Shown here: in pieces, positions 11,408 to 24,324 of the stretch | How the letters are laid out: every line of letters starts with the position of its first letter | Position numbering within the stretch: the first letter of the stretch is position 1 | Origin: Microplitis mediator | Taxonomy: Eukaryota > Arthropoda > Insecta > Hymenoptera > Braconidae | Reading direction: 5' to 3' | DNA length: 64,000 nucleotides | NCBI RefSeq assembly: GCF_029852145.1 | Contig: NC_079969.1 | Span: 17,665,798-17,729,797, forward strand | Notes under the pieces: model-generated | The model's database searches: none | Told to the model about the DNA's origin: nothing | The model's input: only the letters and a program-made list of their open reading frames with translations | Translations under genes and position numbers: made by a program

Positions 11408-12296
11408 GGGGGGGGGTAGGGTTTTTAAATTATTTAAAAAAAATTTTTTTTTTAATTTTTTTTCTGAATGAACAATATGTCGAGAATATTTTGTACAAAT
11501 TTTAAATCAATCCGAGTAAAACTAACGGAGTTACAGCGTTTCAAATGGCCGGCCGGTTTACCTGATTTTTATACCTGCCCGACCTGCCCCTATATACCCC
11601 TAGTAGAAATCAGCTGCAATCTTCTTTGTTCTTCCGAATCCCTTTCTCCGGCTGTGTGTCTTTCAAAGGATTTAAACTGATGACTCAATATAAGTATAAA
11701 AATTCATATTCTTTGATTGATAGTTTATTTCAAATTTTCACGAATAAAAAACTTCATATGGATTTTCCGGAAAATGTTATTTTCAAAGTCCGTGAACATC
11801 ACAACTCAAAATGTACTGAACCGATCCTTTTGAAAATTTGAACATTACTTCTTCACATAAATCAACAGGTAACCACGAAGAATTTTATTTTGTTTTTCAT
11901 TAATTTCTATTTTTTAATAACAAATTAACCGCTATTTTTTTCGCTTAAATCACGTTTTTCACTTCCAAGTGCTGCCAAAAATCGAAAAAAAAAAAAAAAC
12001 TCTTCGTCGTTACCTCGAGAAATATATCAACTTTAAAATGCATATCAATTTTTTCTTTTCCGATGATCCGGTAACGAGTTATGATGTTCACCGCAAAACG
12101 ACTTTTTTTCGAGGCGCCTCCGGAGATTCAACGTCACCGGCTTATTAATCAATATTTTTCGTTGAAAATTTTTTCTGATATTCTTTAAAAGTTGTACAAT
12201 AATATGTGATTAAGTTTAATAAAATTATATCACTCATCTCGCCGGGAAAAAATCACAAAAATATGCTTTTTTTTCGTCTTTAAAACCCTACCCCCA
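11408..12296. mobile_element. 889-bp TTAA-flanked non-autonomous element
   Basis: The ends are inverted repeats: GGGGGTAGGGTTTTTAAA on the left, and TTTAAAACCCTACCCCC on the right. TTAA flanks both (11404-11407 and 12297-12300), the target duplication of piggyBac-type transposons. There is no transposase. Weak frames inside (11468-11841) have no domain. Confidence 0.7.
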
Positions 12297-12561
12297 TTAA
12301 AACCATAATCTATCATAATTTGTCGAATAGGGTCCGGATTACCATTGGTCCGATAGTTTGAATATATGCATACGTATCTTCAAATAACGTCAAATCAAAA
12401 CATGTAGTGCATTATCATCAAAAATTCTTCTTAAGCTCATTTAGTTAGCTTCAATTTTTGGCATTATTCTTATAATTTTTTGATTTTTTTGTTTTATCAT
12501 CTCGAGAATTTTTAAGAAAATGTAAAAAAAAATTTTATTTTATTATTACTTTTTATTTGAA

Positions 12562-12870
12562 CAGTGAAAAAAATTAAATAATGAGAAATCTACTTCCACT
12601 TCGGCTGCCGAATAGCCTTTTTTTAACCTTGTAACTTTCATAATTTCTGATGGTAATTGTTACCATCTGGATTATAAATCTAACTATTTAGAATAATAAT
12701 AATAATTAACTCTAGTTAACCTACAGGATTGTAACAATTATTATAAGTATGGTAAATGTTACAATCGAGATGATTTATACAATCATCTAGATAGTATTCG
12801 CTACTGTCGGATTAATGGTAAAAAATTTTACCATAGATATAGTAATTACTATTATTGAATTTTCTCAGTG
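12562..12870. mobile_element. MITE with CAGTG ends
   Basis: The left end CAGTGAAAAAAATTAAATAAT and right end ATTATTGAATTTTCTCAGTG are imperfect inverted repeats. The interior has TTACCAT/ATGGTAA inverted words. A TA follows the right end only, so the target duplication is not confirmed. Confidence 0.5.
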
Positions 12871-14432
12871 TACTTTAAAAAATTTCTATTGCATTGAAAA
12901 CAAAATTTATTAGTATTTTGAAAAAAAAAAAAGATAATTGATGTAAAAAAAAAAAACTAAAATTGCTTTTTCCGCCACGTAAATAGATTATTCAAAATAA
13001 TTTTATTTGACACGCAAGCGGAAGTTGAATTGTAAAATTAAAAAGAAAATTTATAATCACAACTTAAATTTTTCTATAAAAAATAAATTCATAAATATAT
13101 TTTTTGATTATATTTTTAAAATATTATACGACCAAATTGAGTGATCTACGATAAAATGAACGGAGAAACTAAGTATGTATAAGATTATACGTATATTTTT
13201 TTTGTATTATCGTATAAAGTCTTGGTCAAGAGATACTTATACATTTATTTTTTATGCTATTTACTTTTTGGTATCCGGCAAAAGCATATTTAACAGATAT
13301 GATTCGCATTCCGTAGTGTGATTTATCGTAGTCTAATTTTAAAAACATTGTGGCGCCACTGATATTCTGGCTGTAGTTATAAACGATCTTTAAAAACCAT
13401 ATACATTTATTTTATATATTTAATATAATATTATAAATTTATACAAATTTATTTTAAATAAATTAAATTCTTTTACTTTTTCTCCACCAAAAATATTAAA
13501 AAAAAAGAAAATAAATCTATAAACATTTAATCATTCCACTTATTATTAATTGCCAAAAAATAGATACTGACTTGTTAATTAATTTTTAATACTTTTACAT
13601 CGGTAAGTTCAAATAATAATTAATTGTTATTTCATAAAATAATAAATTTCGTATTTTTTATTTTATAAATAATAAATTGAATTCAAATATTTATTATGAT
13701 TGATAATAAATATATTTATAAATTTATACTTAATTTTTTTGGCAAGACATTCACGTTTTAATATTAAAAAATCTATATAATAATTTATCAATAAAATTTT
13801 CGACTGATTTATCAGTAATAAAAGCTTATAGGAAACACATGTTTTGGTCAGTTGCCAAAACCGGTTGGTGTGTTTTATCTATATATATATATATATATGT
13901 ATATATACGTAGTTTAAGAACGAGTAGAAACGGCGAGGACAAGCTTTAGCTAAAGTAAGAGTGAGTGGCTTTACTTAACTTGGTATGGAATTGACTACTC
14001 TCTATTATATCTTCATAAACGAAAAAGCCAATAGACTTCTGAATCATATATGCTCGCCTTTAAATTAAGTGCTACAAACCTGTTCTGTCTACTCATCATA
14101 CAAGTTTTTACGTTTGCTTAATCTATAATATTTTTGTGAAAGAAATCTGGTTATGACTTGATTATTTTATATTAATTTCTTTTTTAACTTTTAAATATTC
14201 TTATTGGTTATTTAGTGTTTATAGATTCATAATTATGGTTAATGGTATGGTTAAAAGTAAGTGCGTGAGATGAGATATATTCTAATTTTTAAAAAATAGA
14301 CTTAGTTTAGACCTAAATAAATATGAAAATGAAATTATTTTCTTATAATTGACTAAGGTAATTTATTTAAATTTTAATTCACTGTAAACAAAAAAAATTT
14401 TTTATAAATTTTTAAAGGTGCACAAATGTCTA
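12871..14432. other. Very AT-rich sequence with a TA microsatellite
   Basis: No gene is seen. A (TA)n run with one GT break lies at 13879-13907. The rest is poly-A and poly-T rich. Confidence 0.5.
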
Positions 14433-15466
14433 TTCATGAGGAACCACTCATGTGATCACCTGGAAAAAAGATGATTTTTGGGATTTTTATCAAAGAAAAC
14501 TAGTGATGGATCGTTTTAATGTTTTAAGGATATATTTGTGAATATATAATCAATGTAAGATTGAATTTTTGGACCAAAAAATTGAAAATTCAGCGAGTTA
14601 TCAACAATCTCCCAACGTTCCAAAAAAAGTAACCCCACTGCTGTGGGCATGATAGCCACATTCACAGTGCATGAATTTGAAAATACCAAAAAGTTTTTCA
14701 GACTAGGAGGTGTTTCCCGTACCATGGCTCTCGGGGCTCGGGCTAAGAAACAAAATGAAATTTAACAAAATGGTGGAGTTTGTAAAAAAAATTTCCAATT
14801 TTGTGCGAAAATTTGATGATTTTTGGTCTGCCAAAATTACATTTTCGATTCTATCGGAAAACTGAAGGTTCATGGTACGTAGAAATATATATAAAAGAAG
14901 CTGTAACTTGACTCAAATCGATCGGGTGATTTGTCTTCGAGTTATAACTGCAGCAACCCAGGTCAAAATAGGCCGAAACAGCTTAATTTGGCCGAAAGCA
15001 CACCGAAACTGTAAAATTTTGTTGAAAGAGGCCGAAAGTTGGCCGAAAATACGCAGAAAAATTTGTATTCTTCTTAAAGAGGCTGAAAACTGGCCGATAT
15101 TTGACCAACAAATGAATCGGCCTATTTTCGGCCAGAGTGTATTTTTTTTTCCAACAATATTATCGCGAGGAAAAATCTTAGGCCGATAACAGGCCGAAAT
15201 TTGGCCTATAATTGGCTGACAGTAGAATCAGCCGTTTTCGGCCATAGTATTTCTTTTTAATAAAAATTATGGTACTTAAAAAAAATTTCATGCAACTTAA
15301 AATAGAACATAAGCTTCATTGTCGGCCGAATTTCGGCATAGCGTGTTTCGGCCTCGTGGTCACTACCTGGACCTTTTTTTGGCCAATTTCCGGCCGAGAA
15401 AAAAGGGAGTGTCAGAATATGCAAAAAAAATTGACTATTGAAATTTTACACTAGTGATCCCTCTTG
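14433..15466 (-). repeat. Dispersed repeat, inverted relative to 20113-20806
   Basis: The left part (14433-14930) is an inverted, diverged copy of the TTAA element at 20113-20806. Shared parts include the GAACCACT end, the AAAAATCATC stretch and the ATTGAAAATTCAGCGAGTTA core. The right end (CACTAGTGATCCCTCTT, about 15450) matches the other terminus. Between them lies extra DNA (about 14950-15380) rich in GGCCGAAA, absent from the second copy. There is no protein domain. Confidence 0.6.
14965..15380. repeat. GGCCGAAA-rich degenerate tract
   Basis: GGCCGAAA or close variants (GGCCGATA, GGCTGAAA, and complements TTTCGGCC) recur well over ten times with irregular spacing, in both orientations. 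The period is not fixed, so this is not an ordinary minisatellite. Confidence 0.7.
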
Positions 15467-16234
15467 AGTTGAATCAATATGAAAATAACTTCTAACAAAA
15501 AACATAAAAAGGTAATCTTACCAAAAATGTTGAATTTGATTTTTAATTAATGACGTTGATATAATTTTCTTTTTTTCGTTAAAATTCAGAAGGCACCTAT
15601 AGGGTTGATTTTGCTCTGCTTTCATGGAAATAAAACTTCTGGATATGAATAATGATGAACAAAATTGAACTCAAGAAGTGATAATAAATAAAAATTTTCT
15701 AAAAGGAGCCAACTTGGCCCATGTAAGCGAAATTACGCTGATGAATCATTGAGCCTGAAATAAATGCAATAATAGTTCAAATTAAGTTTATCATTTGTTT
15801 CGAAGTAGTTCATCTCAGTTCTTTCTGCCCTACATATATTTTAAGAAATTAATAAATTAGTTGATGATATAATGAGGATTGAAAGTAATTTCTATAAAGT
15901 ATTGGGGGTTGAAAAGTAATAAAATATAAAAAAAAAAAGGTAAAATATCTTTTTTTGGACGAGCAGAGTATGAAAAAAACAAAAAAATAATTTCGATCGT
16001 AAAGGACTCTCTAATGATTCGCATTATGAGTTGTGCAAAACGGATTTCATTCCTTTCAATATAAACAGAGGTGTTTTGAATGGAAGACACGAGTGCTGAG
16101 TTTTTGGTGTACACATGTAAAAGATGCCGTAATTTTAAATTATGTTTTATAATTATAACAGATTCGTCAGTCGAGTTAGCGAGAATTTGCAAGGGTACCT
16201 AATGCGCCACGACGCAGCGCTCTACTGTATATAT

Positions 16235-16323
<89 letters not shown>

Positions 16324-16519
16324 TATATACATATATATGTATAGTCTTTCTTTTCGTCTACTTGTTTTAAGCGTGACTAGATACCGGTTTTCTCTTCTTA
16401 TTCGCTCTATACAGGAACCTTATACACAACTTTGAGTGCACTGGGGACAATAATAATGATGAAAATAAAATAAATACATTAAAGAGTGATATTAATATAT
16501 TTAAAAAAAAAAAAAACTA
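15467..16519. other. AT-rich sequence with a long TA microsatellite
   Basis: No gene is seen. A (TA)n tract with a few AAAT breaks spans about 16227-16339. The open frame at 16142-16435 exists only because of this tract. Confidence 0.6.
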
Positions 16520-17815
16520 TAGACCGCCTAACCCTGCGAGTCAGCTCCAGAACTTTCCGAGCTTAAGAGCTCGAAAATACTATTGTTAATACATTTTTGG
16601 GCTCTTTAAGCTTCAAAATAGTGATGTCGTATCTTCTATTGCGGAACTTAAAATAACGAACGATAACAAAAAAAAAATTAGTAAGTCGTTGTTTTTTTTA
16701 ATTTTTAATCACCAATATCTTATAAAATAATAAACCGAAATTGACGTTCAAGGCAGGTTTCGAAGCAGTTTCTTAACTACTAACGTTCAAACAACTACTT
16801 TAATTAATTAGCTCAACATATTGAATTTGATTAGAAAAACCACTTTTTCCCAAATCTTTCGACAACGGTTACTCTTGAACTAAGGAATCGATTTTGATAT
16901 ATATCAAAATTGCTATATATTATTTTATGATTAAAAACGATTCGTGACGATTAAAAATTATAAATCGTTATGAAACGTCTTTAATCGTAAAATAATATTG
17001 TAATTTCTGGTTCCGCATGAAGATTAAAAACGATTTATGACGATTTGAAATTTAAATTGGCATTCATCGATTTTAATCGTAAAATAATAAATCGTCTTTT
17101 GACGATTAGAGACAATTAAATGTGAAAAACCATGACGATTATGACGATTAAAGATGATTAAATTTTTAATCGTTTTTAATCGTCACAAATCGTTTTGGTG
17201 CATCAGGGCGAGTACATTACAAGTTATCTTAAAAAACATTTTTGAAAAAATTATATTTTTGGAATATCTCCGAACGTAACGTACCGATTATGCTCAATTT
17301 CTCACAAATCGTGGGAATTAATGAGCCGCTTCAAACGCCACCTCACAAAGTCTAATTGGTTCGTCCGTTCAAAAGTTAGAATCTTTACATACGTACATAC
17401 ATACACTCAGGCATTCTCCTGAAAATAGTCAGAATAGCTTCTTAGGACCTCGAAACGTCGAGATTTGTTGAAAACTCGGTTTTTGAAAATCGGACCGAAA
17501 CCAATAACTTCCCTTTTTTTTTTTGAAAATTAGAAGGATTTTTCGTCCTGACGGACGCCCATTATTTTTTACCTCTTGTAATCTTTAGATAACTACCTTC
17601 CACGCTGCTCTTATGAAAAAGTCTTTATTAGAAATATTCATCATGGATGCCTATTGTTCTTATTAGCCGCTAACATGACCAATCATCCCCATAGCAACCG
17701 TGGCCATAACAACAGTCTCTATAGCAACAGTTGCTATGAGGACTATAAACGGTGACATAACATCAACTTTTTTAGGATAGATTTTCAATTTTCTCAGCGG
17801 GAAGTTAAAAAATTA
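16520..17815 (-). repeat. Dispersed repeat R1, minus copy
   Basis: This is an inverted copy of the segment at 25580-26370. Matching points include AACTTCCCGCT/AGCGGGAAGTT at the outer end, GGTCCGATTTTC, the ACATACGTACATACATAC tract, CAACGGTTnCTCTTGAAC, and the GAGCTCGAAAA words with the GCAGGGT..CGACC end. At 16915-17200 it also contains an AATCGTTTTTAATCGTCA-type array of short inverted words, which the other copy lacks. It is non-coding. Confidence 0.65.
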
Positions 17816-18384
17816 TTAAAGGTTTCTGAAACATTATATTACACACCGAGGGGAAAGTAAGACATCCCAATCCACGTGTTTGCCATACTCACCTTCGGCT
17901 CGAGTAGGCAATTATACTCGTGGGTTGGAATCTTCATTCTTCCCTTGGTGCGTAATTTATTATTCAAATTCCTATTGCGTTATTTTCTTGTGCCCATTCC
18001 TCCAATGTCTCATCTAAATATTATGGTGCGTTCATTATTTTCTATGGTGGCATTCTTATTTCTATTTTTTTTGTTATTGTTTAAATAGAATTTATCTGTA
18101 TAACACGTGTTAAAAATAATTCTAAATAGCTGAGGGGCATCGCACAACGAAGCAAACAAATGCTGACCGAAATATCCGAGCGACCGTGAAAATTATATTG
18201 CCAGTGTGTTATCGCGTAAGTTATCGCGAATTAGGCACACCCGGAATAATTGCTACACTGTCATCTCTTCGACGCCACTTCCGCTCGGCTGATTAATAAG
18301 TACGGAATTAAATCATCACAATGCAACGGTATGTTGTCATCAATTAATTTATTATTAAAATTTACATTAAACAATAAAAAAGAG

Positions 18385-18443
<59 letters not shown>

Positions 18444-18699
18444 TTGCGCTTGGCTCATATGAAGTATTAACATTTCTATTGTAATGATATTTTATCATAT
18501 CGCGTATTCCGACAAATTTGTATATGAATAATAACACACACACATGAATAATTAATTTATCTATTTTAACGTTTTGAGGAAATTCAATTTTTATCACAAT
18601 CATTTTAATTTTCGTTTTTGTTTATTTTTCTGTAATTTCTATTTTATTCAATTGCCATGTCATTCATTATCTAATTTTTTTCTAAATGAAGGTACATAG

Positions 18700-18731
<32 letters not shown>

Positions 18732-19602
18732 CAGAACATGATTATTCTCAATACGCGAGTAATTTTAGTCTTAAGTTACAATATAAATTGTTATTATCTT
18801 CATCTAGTTGAATCATAAAAAAAATAAATGGCAATATTAGACTTTGATCCCCTATATTACGTTATATGTAATCAACAATTATCAAATATTTATTATTATG
18901 ATTTTTTTTACACTCTGATTGTACTTTACAATGAAATTAGTCATTAATTTTATTGTGAGAAAAAAATTATGTTTTAAAATTAACTTTCACTTATTTTTTT
19001 TATGCAAAGTAAATTTATTTGATGTTTTTCACAAATTAGAAAGACACCAAATTAAATTTAAGTTTTATAAGATTTACAAAAATTATTAAGTACTAAAAAT
19101 TTATATTAATTTTGTTGATTGAATTAATGACCACAGAAATTGAGATTTAATTATTCTTATGCATGAAAAAACAAAAAAAAAAAAAAAAAACAAACAAATA
19201 AATAAAGCAAAAAGTCAAAATTGATCATATATTTCATAAAAAAATGTATCTTAATTGATTGAATGAACGAATAATTTATTGATGATTATTAATTTTTGTG
19301 AATGAAAATCATAACTACAAGGTATTATAAATAAATTTCCTAAAAAGTATAATTAATTAGTATTTAAAAAGTATATATTAAATAATTAAATAATTAGTTT
19401 CATCATTAATTTAAAAATTCATAATTTTTTCATACATATCATTTTAATGTAACCATAAATAATTTATTTAACGATGTCAAAGTGGCAACGGAAAGGAAAA
19501 AAAGTTATGAAAGAATATAAGGTTGCACTTTGAAATATTTAAATGGTGATATAGTGAGTTTAATGCAATATTGGTTTGATACAAGCTCGGAAGAAGCAAA
19601 CA
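17816..19602. other. AT-rich sequence with GA and TA microsatellites
   Basis: No gene is recognised. A perfect (GA)n tract lies at about 18390-18441 and a (TA)n tract at 18700-18728. Frames across these tracts are compositional. Confidence 0.6.
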
Positions 19603-19959
19603 GTGTTGGGCGCGCTGTGGGTGTCCTTGGCGGGGGGCACCGATCTCCACTGGACCCTTGCCCGACGTCCGCCCACTAGACGATTGCCGGACCTTTCTCG
19701 TCGATCTCACAACACACGTACACAAAGTATCCTTTGAGTGTAGTCCTGATCCAGGCCAGATCGCGGATCCAACTTTACTCTTATTCTTCTCACTCTATAC
19801 TAGCTATCTTATATACTCTGCGAGCTATATAAACATATGAATGTTTAGATACTAATATTAGTATCAGTATTCGCATCGGTGTGTGTGTAAATAAACTCAG
19901 GTAATGTAGACTCCGTTATTATATACACTTCTCTACCTGCGAGAAATCTCCGGGTCACA
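19603..19959 (+). repeat. Possible copia-type solo LTR
   Basis: A GC-richer island starts TGTTGGGCGCGCTG and ends GGTCACA, giving TGT...ACA ends. It contains a TATA-like word (TATATAAACATATG, about 19826) and a polyadenylation word (AATAAA, about 19890), in the order expected of an LTR. No target duplication, primer site or second copy is visible, so this is tentative. Confidence 0.35.
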
Positions 19960-20112
19960 TATCCAATTTCACATTATATGCGAATGTACTTTTTTTTTTT
20001 TTTAGATTTATTTGGTCAACAAATAGAATTTTTTTCTTTTATGTTTTGTAATTTTGTATCATTCTATCTATGTCATGTTTATTTAACATACAATTATTTT
20101 ATTAAATATTAA

Positions 20113-20806
20113 GGGGGACCACTGTGTGAAATTTTGAAAGAATTATTTTTTTTTGCTTATTTTGAAAGTCTATACCTTTAAAAATAACATTAAGATTTAA
20201 AGTGCATATCTCAAACAGTTTTTTCGAGTTTCAGCCATTTAAAGAGCAGCCGCATATCGTTTTATGAAAATCTGTTTTTCAAAATTGCTGCAATTATCGA
20301 TATATAACTCGAAGACAAATTATCCGATCGATTTGAGTCAAATAGCAGTTTTTTTTGTAAATGTTTCTACGTGCCATGAACCTGCAGTTTCCCGATCAAA
20401 TCGAAAATGTAATTTTGGCAGGCCAAAAAAAAAAATCAAATTTTTGTCGAAACTTTGAAATTTTTTTCAAATGCTTCACCATTTTGTTAAATTTCAATTT
20501 TTTTCTCAGCCCGAAGATCATGGGACGAGAAATATCTTCTAGCTTCATAACTATTTTGTTTTTATTGATTTCATGCACTGTGAAGGTCGCTATCACGGCA
20601 GCAGTGGGGGGACTTTTTTCAGAGTGTTTGGAGATTGTGAATAACTCGCTGAATTTTCAATTTTTAGGACGAAAAATTTATTCTTGCAATCATTATGCGA
20701 CTACAAACATATCCTTAAACCATTAAAGCATTCCATACAGTAGTTTTCTTTTAAAAAATTTCCAAAAATCATCTTTTTTTTCAGGCGGTCGTACTAGTGG
20801 TTCATC
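20113..20806. mobile_element. 694-bp TTAA-flanked element
   Basis: The left end GGGGGACCACTGTG and right end CTAGTGGTTCATC are imperfect inverted repeats, and TTAA flanks both (20109-20112 and 20807-20810). An inverted, longer relative lies at 14433-15466. The 121-codon frame at 20361-20726 has no domain I recognise and is not conserved in the relative. Confidence 0.65.
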
Positions 20807-21975
20807 TTAAAATATAAAGTAAAATAAATGGGTTGATTCGTAAAAACGCAATCGGAAACAAATCTTAGTGGATTTCATGGATATCTATATTTTAAAAAAA
20901 GATTCCTGACACCAAATCAGATTCGTTTCGCTCAAGAACTCCTTGTGTTTGGGTACTGCCAAGCGCGTGAAGCGATTGATTCTCTCATGCAGAAACTGCC
21001 AGAGTTGAACGACGGGCCCCTACTTGGCCCAGCATTGGGGAACCTAGCTTTGGCACATCTATATTGGTTCATGCTTGGCTCAAGATTGGGTACTCAGTCC
21101 TGGCCGTTACAATGATTACCCGGGCTTGGGCCAAGACTGGGCAATCTAGCTTGGCTATACCTATGGTTTGATAAGTAGATCATATAAACGTATCAGTTCA
21201 ACAGTAGTGGGTTCGTCCAGTAGCTATCGTTCGCACCCAGCGATCAGAAGGACGGCAGTTCGCACCCAGAGATCAGCAGAATTTTCACCGAGTTTTTTTT
21301 CCCCATTATTTACCTCCCTTAGATAGTTTAAACGTTAATGATCATGAACTCGACTGTAACAGGGAAAAATGAGTTATTTTATCGACTAAAATCGTGATTT
21401 TTCGCTGATGGTCATTTACTCTACCCGCAACCCCAAACGAGCAATTTAATGAGTTTTTCGACTTGTCGCCGGGCGCACTGATTGAAAATACTCTTACGCT
21501 AGGCCCAATCATAAATTAGTAGAGGAGTGGTTTTCCGATAGCAACCGAAGACACTCGAGTGAAATTATTAAAAGCGTAAGACAGCAGGAGAGACAGACAA
21601 AACCGGCAGGGCCGGGTAACCAGCTAGACAACCGGACGGACCTCCAAAAGATCCAGAAGCATAATCAACCAGATGAAGGAGTAAACTGAAGGAAAAGTGC
21701 GAGAGACGAGAGTTATGAGACGAAAGAAACAAACGAGACGAAGAGGCAGAGGAACCTGACGAGACGAACCACCAGACGGAGACAAAGCCACCGACAAAAC
21801 ATCAAAAATAAAATCAGGTATTAATTAAATTAATTTTTTAATCCCAAGCCAGAATATTAATTGAATTCAATAAAAATACTTAGTCGTTCGTCGGGGTAAT
21901 CCGCGTCTAGGCCCGTAATAAATTAATTAGTGTAAATGTTGTTAAAATTAATTTAAGCCAGACGTTGTCTAAACA

Positions 21976-22089
21976 GATCCAAGCCCTTCAGCCGGATCCA
22001 GCGCGACGTTCACAATTCCAGGCCACTGCCGGAATTATTGCGTCGTAGAAATTTCTAGGCCCATTGTGCGAGCACACGCCAGAAATTTC
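21976..22089 (+). repeat. Hairpin array, AGGC...GCC loops (in L3)
   Basis: Three successive hairpins occur. GATCC/GGATC (21976-21998) has loop AAGCCCTTCAGCC. AATTCC/GGAATT (22014-22036) has loop AGGCCACTGCC. GAAATTTCT/AGAAATTTC (22048-22089) has a longer loop that starts AGGCCC, ends ACGCC and holds an inner TGTGC/GCACA stem. The stems differ, yet each is perfectly paired. Confidence 0.75.
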
Positions 22090-22800
22090 GTGGTCTAGTC
22101 CGAGTAAAATAAAGTGATTAATTAAAATAGTTAAATAAAATTAATTGAATAAATAATTTAAATTTATAAAGAGAACGTTAAATAACTAAATAAAATAAAG
22201 TTAACAAACGCGAAAAGTCTGAGATAAAATTTAATTAATTAAAAAATAAAATTATTAAATAATATTAATTAATAATTTACCGTAATAAAAATAATAACAA
22301 TAAAAAAGAAACCAGTGTCTGAACAGAACAGAAAAGAATCAAGGAAAATCCAAAGTAGTCAGTAACGCATACTTTGAAGAATCGAGTGAGAATCGGGTAA
22401 ACGTGGTATTGGGATTTCTGGCGTAAATTTATTGCGGTTAAACATAATCATGAAAATTGATAAAAGTAGTAGTGACAGTTAATTAAAAATTAATTAATTA
22501 ATAAAAATATCCCTAAACTAAATTTCAATTGATTAATTTTATTGTTGATGAAGGACGGTTAACTGGTTGTATATTAATTGATTAGTAATTTTAAACGGTG
22601 AATTGAATTGAAGAATTTTAATATTGGTAAAAGGAAAATTGTTAAAAGAATGTGTGAGTTAAAAGTGAAAATTAGTGTTAGTGATAATTAAAATTGTTAG
22701 TGTTAAAATCACGCAGAAGGTATGGGTGACGGCGTGGGGGATTAAGTTAAGGTTTAGTTAAGTCGCGTGTGTGTGTATAATAAGTCCAGGGGACTTAGAG

Positions 22801-22826
22801 TGTGTGTGTGTGTGTGTGTGTGTGTG
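22801..22826. repeat. GT microsatellite
   Basis: A (TG)n run of 13 repeats inside L3, just upstream of the AGGTAG-loop hairpins. Confidence 0.9.
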
Positions 22827-22828
22827 AT

Positions 22829-22919
22829 GCCAAAGGTAGTTGGCTTAATTAAGGTTTAGGAAATCGTCAAAGGTAGTTGACGAGAATAAGTTTTAAAAAC
22901 GTCAAAGGTAGTTGACGTT
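22829..22919 (+). repeat. Hairpin array, AGGTAG loops (in L3)
   Basis: Three hairpins share the loop AGGTAG: GCCAA/TTGGC at 22829-22844, CGTCAA/TTGACG at 22865-22882, and AACGTCAA/TTGACGTT at 22898-22919. The C-G pair of the first stem is replaced by T-A in the others, so pairing is kept. L4 carries the first form at 35002-35017. Confidence 0.8.
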
Positions 22920-23403
22920 AGTTAATAAGGTTTAACAAGGCTTATAAGTGATGTAAGGTATAAAAAGGTTTATGAGGTCATATAAATAAAGGTTAAAATT
23001 GTTATTTTAAATAAAGTATTAATAATTATACATTATCCTTCCTCTTCCTTCTCGTACAAATTAATTAATTTACAACGACCCTGATGATCTAAGATCCGGC
23101 TCTGGGAGGCTGTTATTACTTCCAGTGGCGCCCTTAAAAAGGACGACCAGAGTATCAGTATAGCCCTGTTATACCACGAGGTTAATAATAATAAATTTTT
23201 TTAAAAAGTAATTTACTCGTTTCCTCGATGTATGGGTCAGGCCTGGTAACCAAGCATGGGCCAGGTCTAGCAACCAGGAAGGACCGTGTTATCCTTCCTG
23301 CGTTATCATTCCAGACCTCTACCAAGGCTGGCTTACAAGTTTGGCCCAAGGTTCTACATACTTGTGCCAAGCCTGGACCCGTCATACTTTCCTCTCTGGG
23401 CTA

Positions 23404-23931
23404 CCGCCCTTTATGTTTGACAGTATCTTTTGCTCCAAGTGAGAGTTTCTTGAGGGAAGGTACCGAGTCGTTTGAACTAACACTGTAGTATTTGATATAA
23501 CATAATAACTTTTTTCATATATAAAAAAAACAGTAGTTCAAGTCACTGATGAGACAAACTAGTTTACGTTGGTTCAACCGAATTTGGTTTCACTGAAGAG
23601 GAAATTTGTCAAAATCCTAGGGAGTTTGATATCAGTACCTTATTTCTTACAATGTATCTATTGCATTTGTCCTCATGGTGCAATTTTCAAAGAATTTCGC
23701 CATAGTCGACACCATGATTTGCCAAGTAATTTACAGAAATTCCATTGGTTCAAAAGTTTATATATGTATGCATATTCTATGAATAATTAGCTCAGCCGAG
23801 TTCAAAGATGAGCGAAATCGGTTTAATAGTTTAAAAATGGTGGAGATTTAAATTTTCACACTAACGAAAAACGCTACTTCCGTCGCATTTTTCTTAAATA
23901 ACTGTTTAACGAAAACATGTAACCTTATTGT
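23404..23931. other. AT-rich sequence, no gene
   Basis: Weakly related to 6890-7200 on the far side of minisatellite copy 1. No open frame with a domain. Confidence 0.4.
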
Positions 23932-24324
23932 CCTGGCGGATCCAGATTCCGGTTAATTACGAAAACTAACATAATTTTCGGTAAAATACAGTAATTTGCA
24001 GTAAAATCGGTGTTTTATCGCAAAAGTGCTGAATTTCACAGGAAAATTACTGTATTGTTGCCGTAAATTTGCTGTAGGAGAACGGTAATTTACCTAAAAT
24101 TACGGCAAGCCTGCGATATTTTACCAGAAAGTGACGTATTGCACTGTCAAAACTGTAAAATTAAATAAACATAGGTGCTTACGGTAAAATTGCCGCAAAT
24201 TAGGTAAATTGCCACACATTCATGTGAACAACCGTTGGTTCCGGCAAATTTGCCGTCAAAAAACCGTATTTGATGGAGATTTACTGCAAAATGCCGTAAA
24301 TTACTATGATTCGGATCCGCCAGG
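23932..24324. mobile_element. 393-bp MITE with CCTGGCGGATCC ends
   Basis: Perfect 12-bp inverted ends (CCTGGCGGATCC at 23932, GGATCCGCCAGG ending at 24324). The interior repeats GCCGTAAATT and TTACGGTA in both orientations. No clear target duplication and no transposase. Confidence 0.75.

Larger units (their letters stand above)
21355..23173 (+). mobile_element. Solo LTR-like element L3 (1819 bp)
   Basis: It begins TGTAACAGGG and ends CCCTGTTATA, so the 10-bp ends are inverted repeats with one mismatch. The flanks CGAC (21351-21354) and CCAC (23174-23177) are a 4-bp target duplication with one change, as shown by comparison with the uninterrupted copy 1. Near the 3' end is AGTGGCGCCCTTA (23124-23136), shared with L4 and, on the minus strand, L5. 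It has no ORF. L4 (33478-35462) is the closest relative. The 4-bp duplication and TG start suit a gypsy-type LTR. Confidence 0.75.
20998..23403. mobile_element. Minisatellite element, copy 2, split by a solo LTR
   Basis: The segments 20998-21350 and 23178-23403 together match copy 1 at 7298-8122: the same CTGCCAGAGTTGAAC start, shortened GGCC-rich blocks, the same middle segment (for example GGACGGCAGTTCGC) and the CTTTCCTCTCTGGG end. The intervening 1.8 kb is a solo LTR. Fewer tandem units are present than in copy 1. Confidence 0.75.

Noticed and set aside
18250..18603. Frames with poly-(RE) or poly-(LS) tracts
   Set aside because: Translation of a (GA)n microsatellite.
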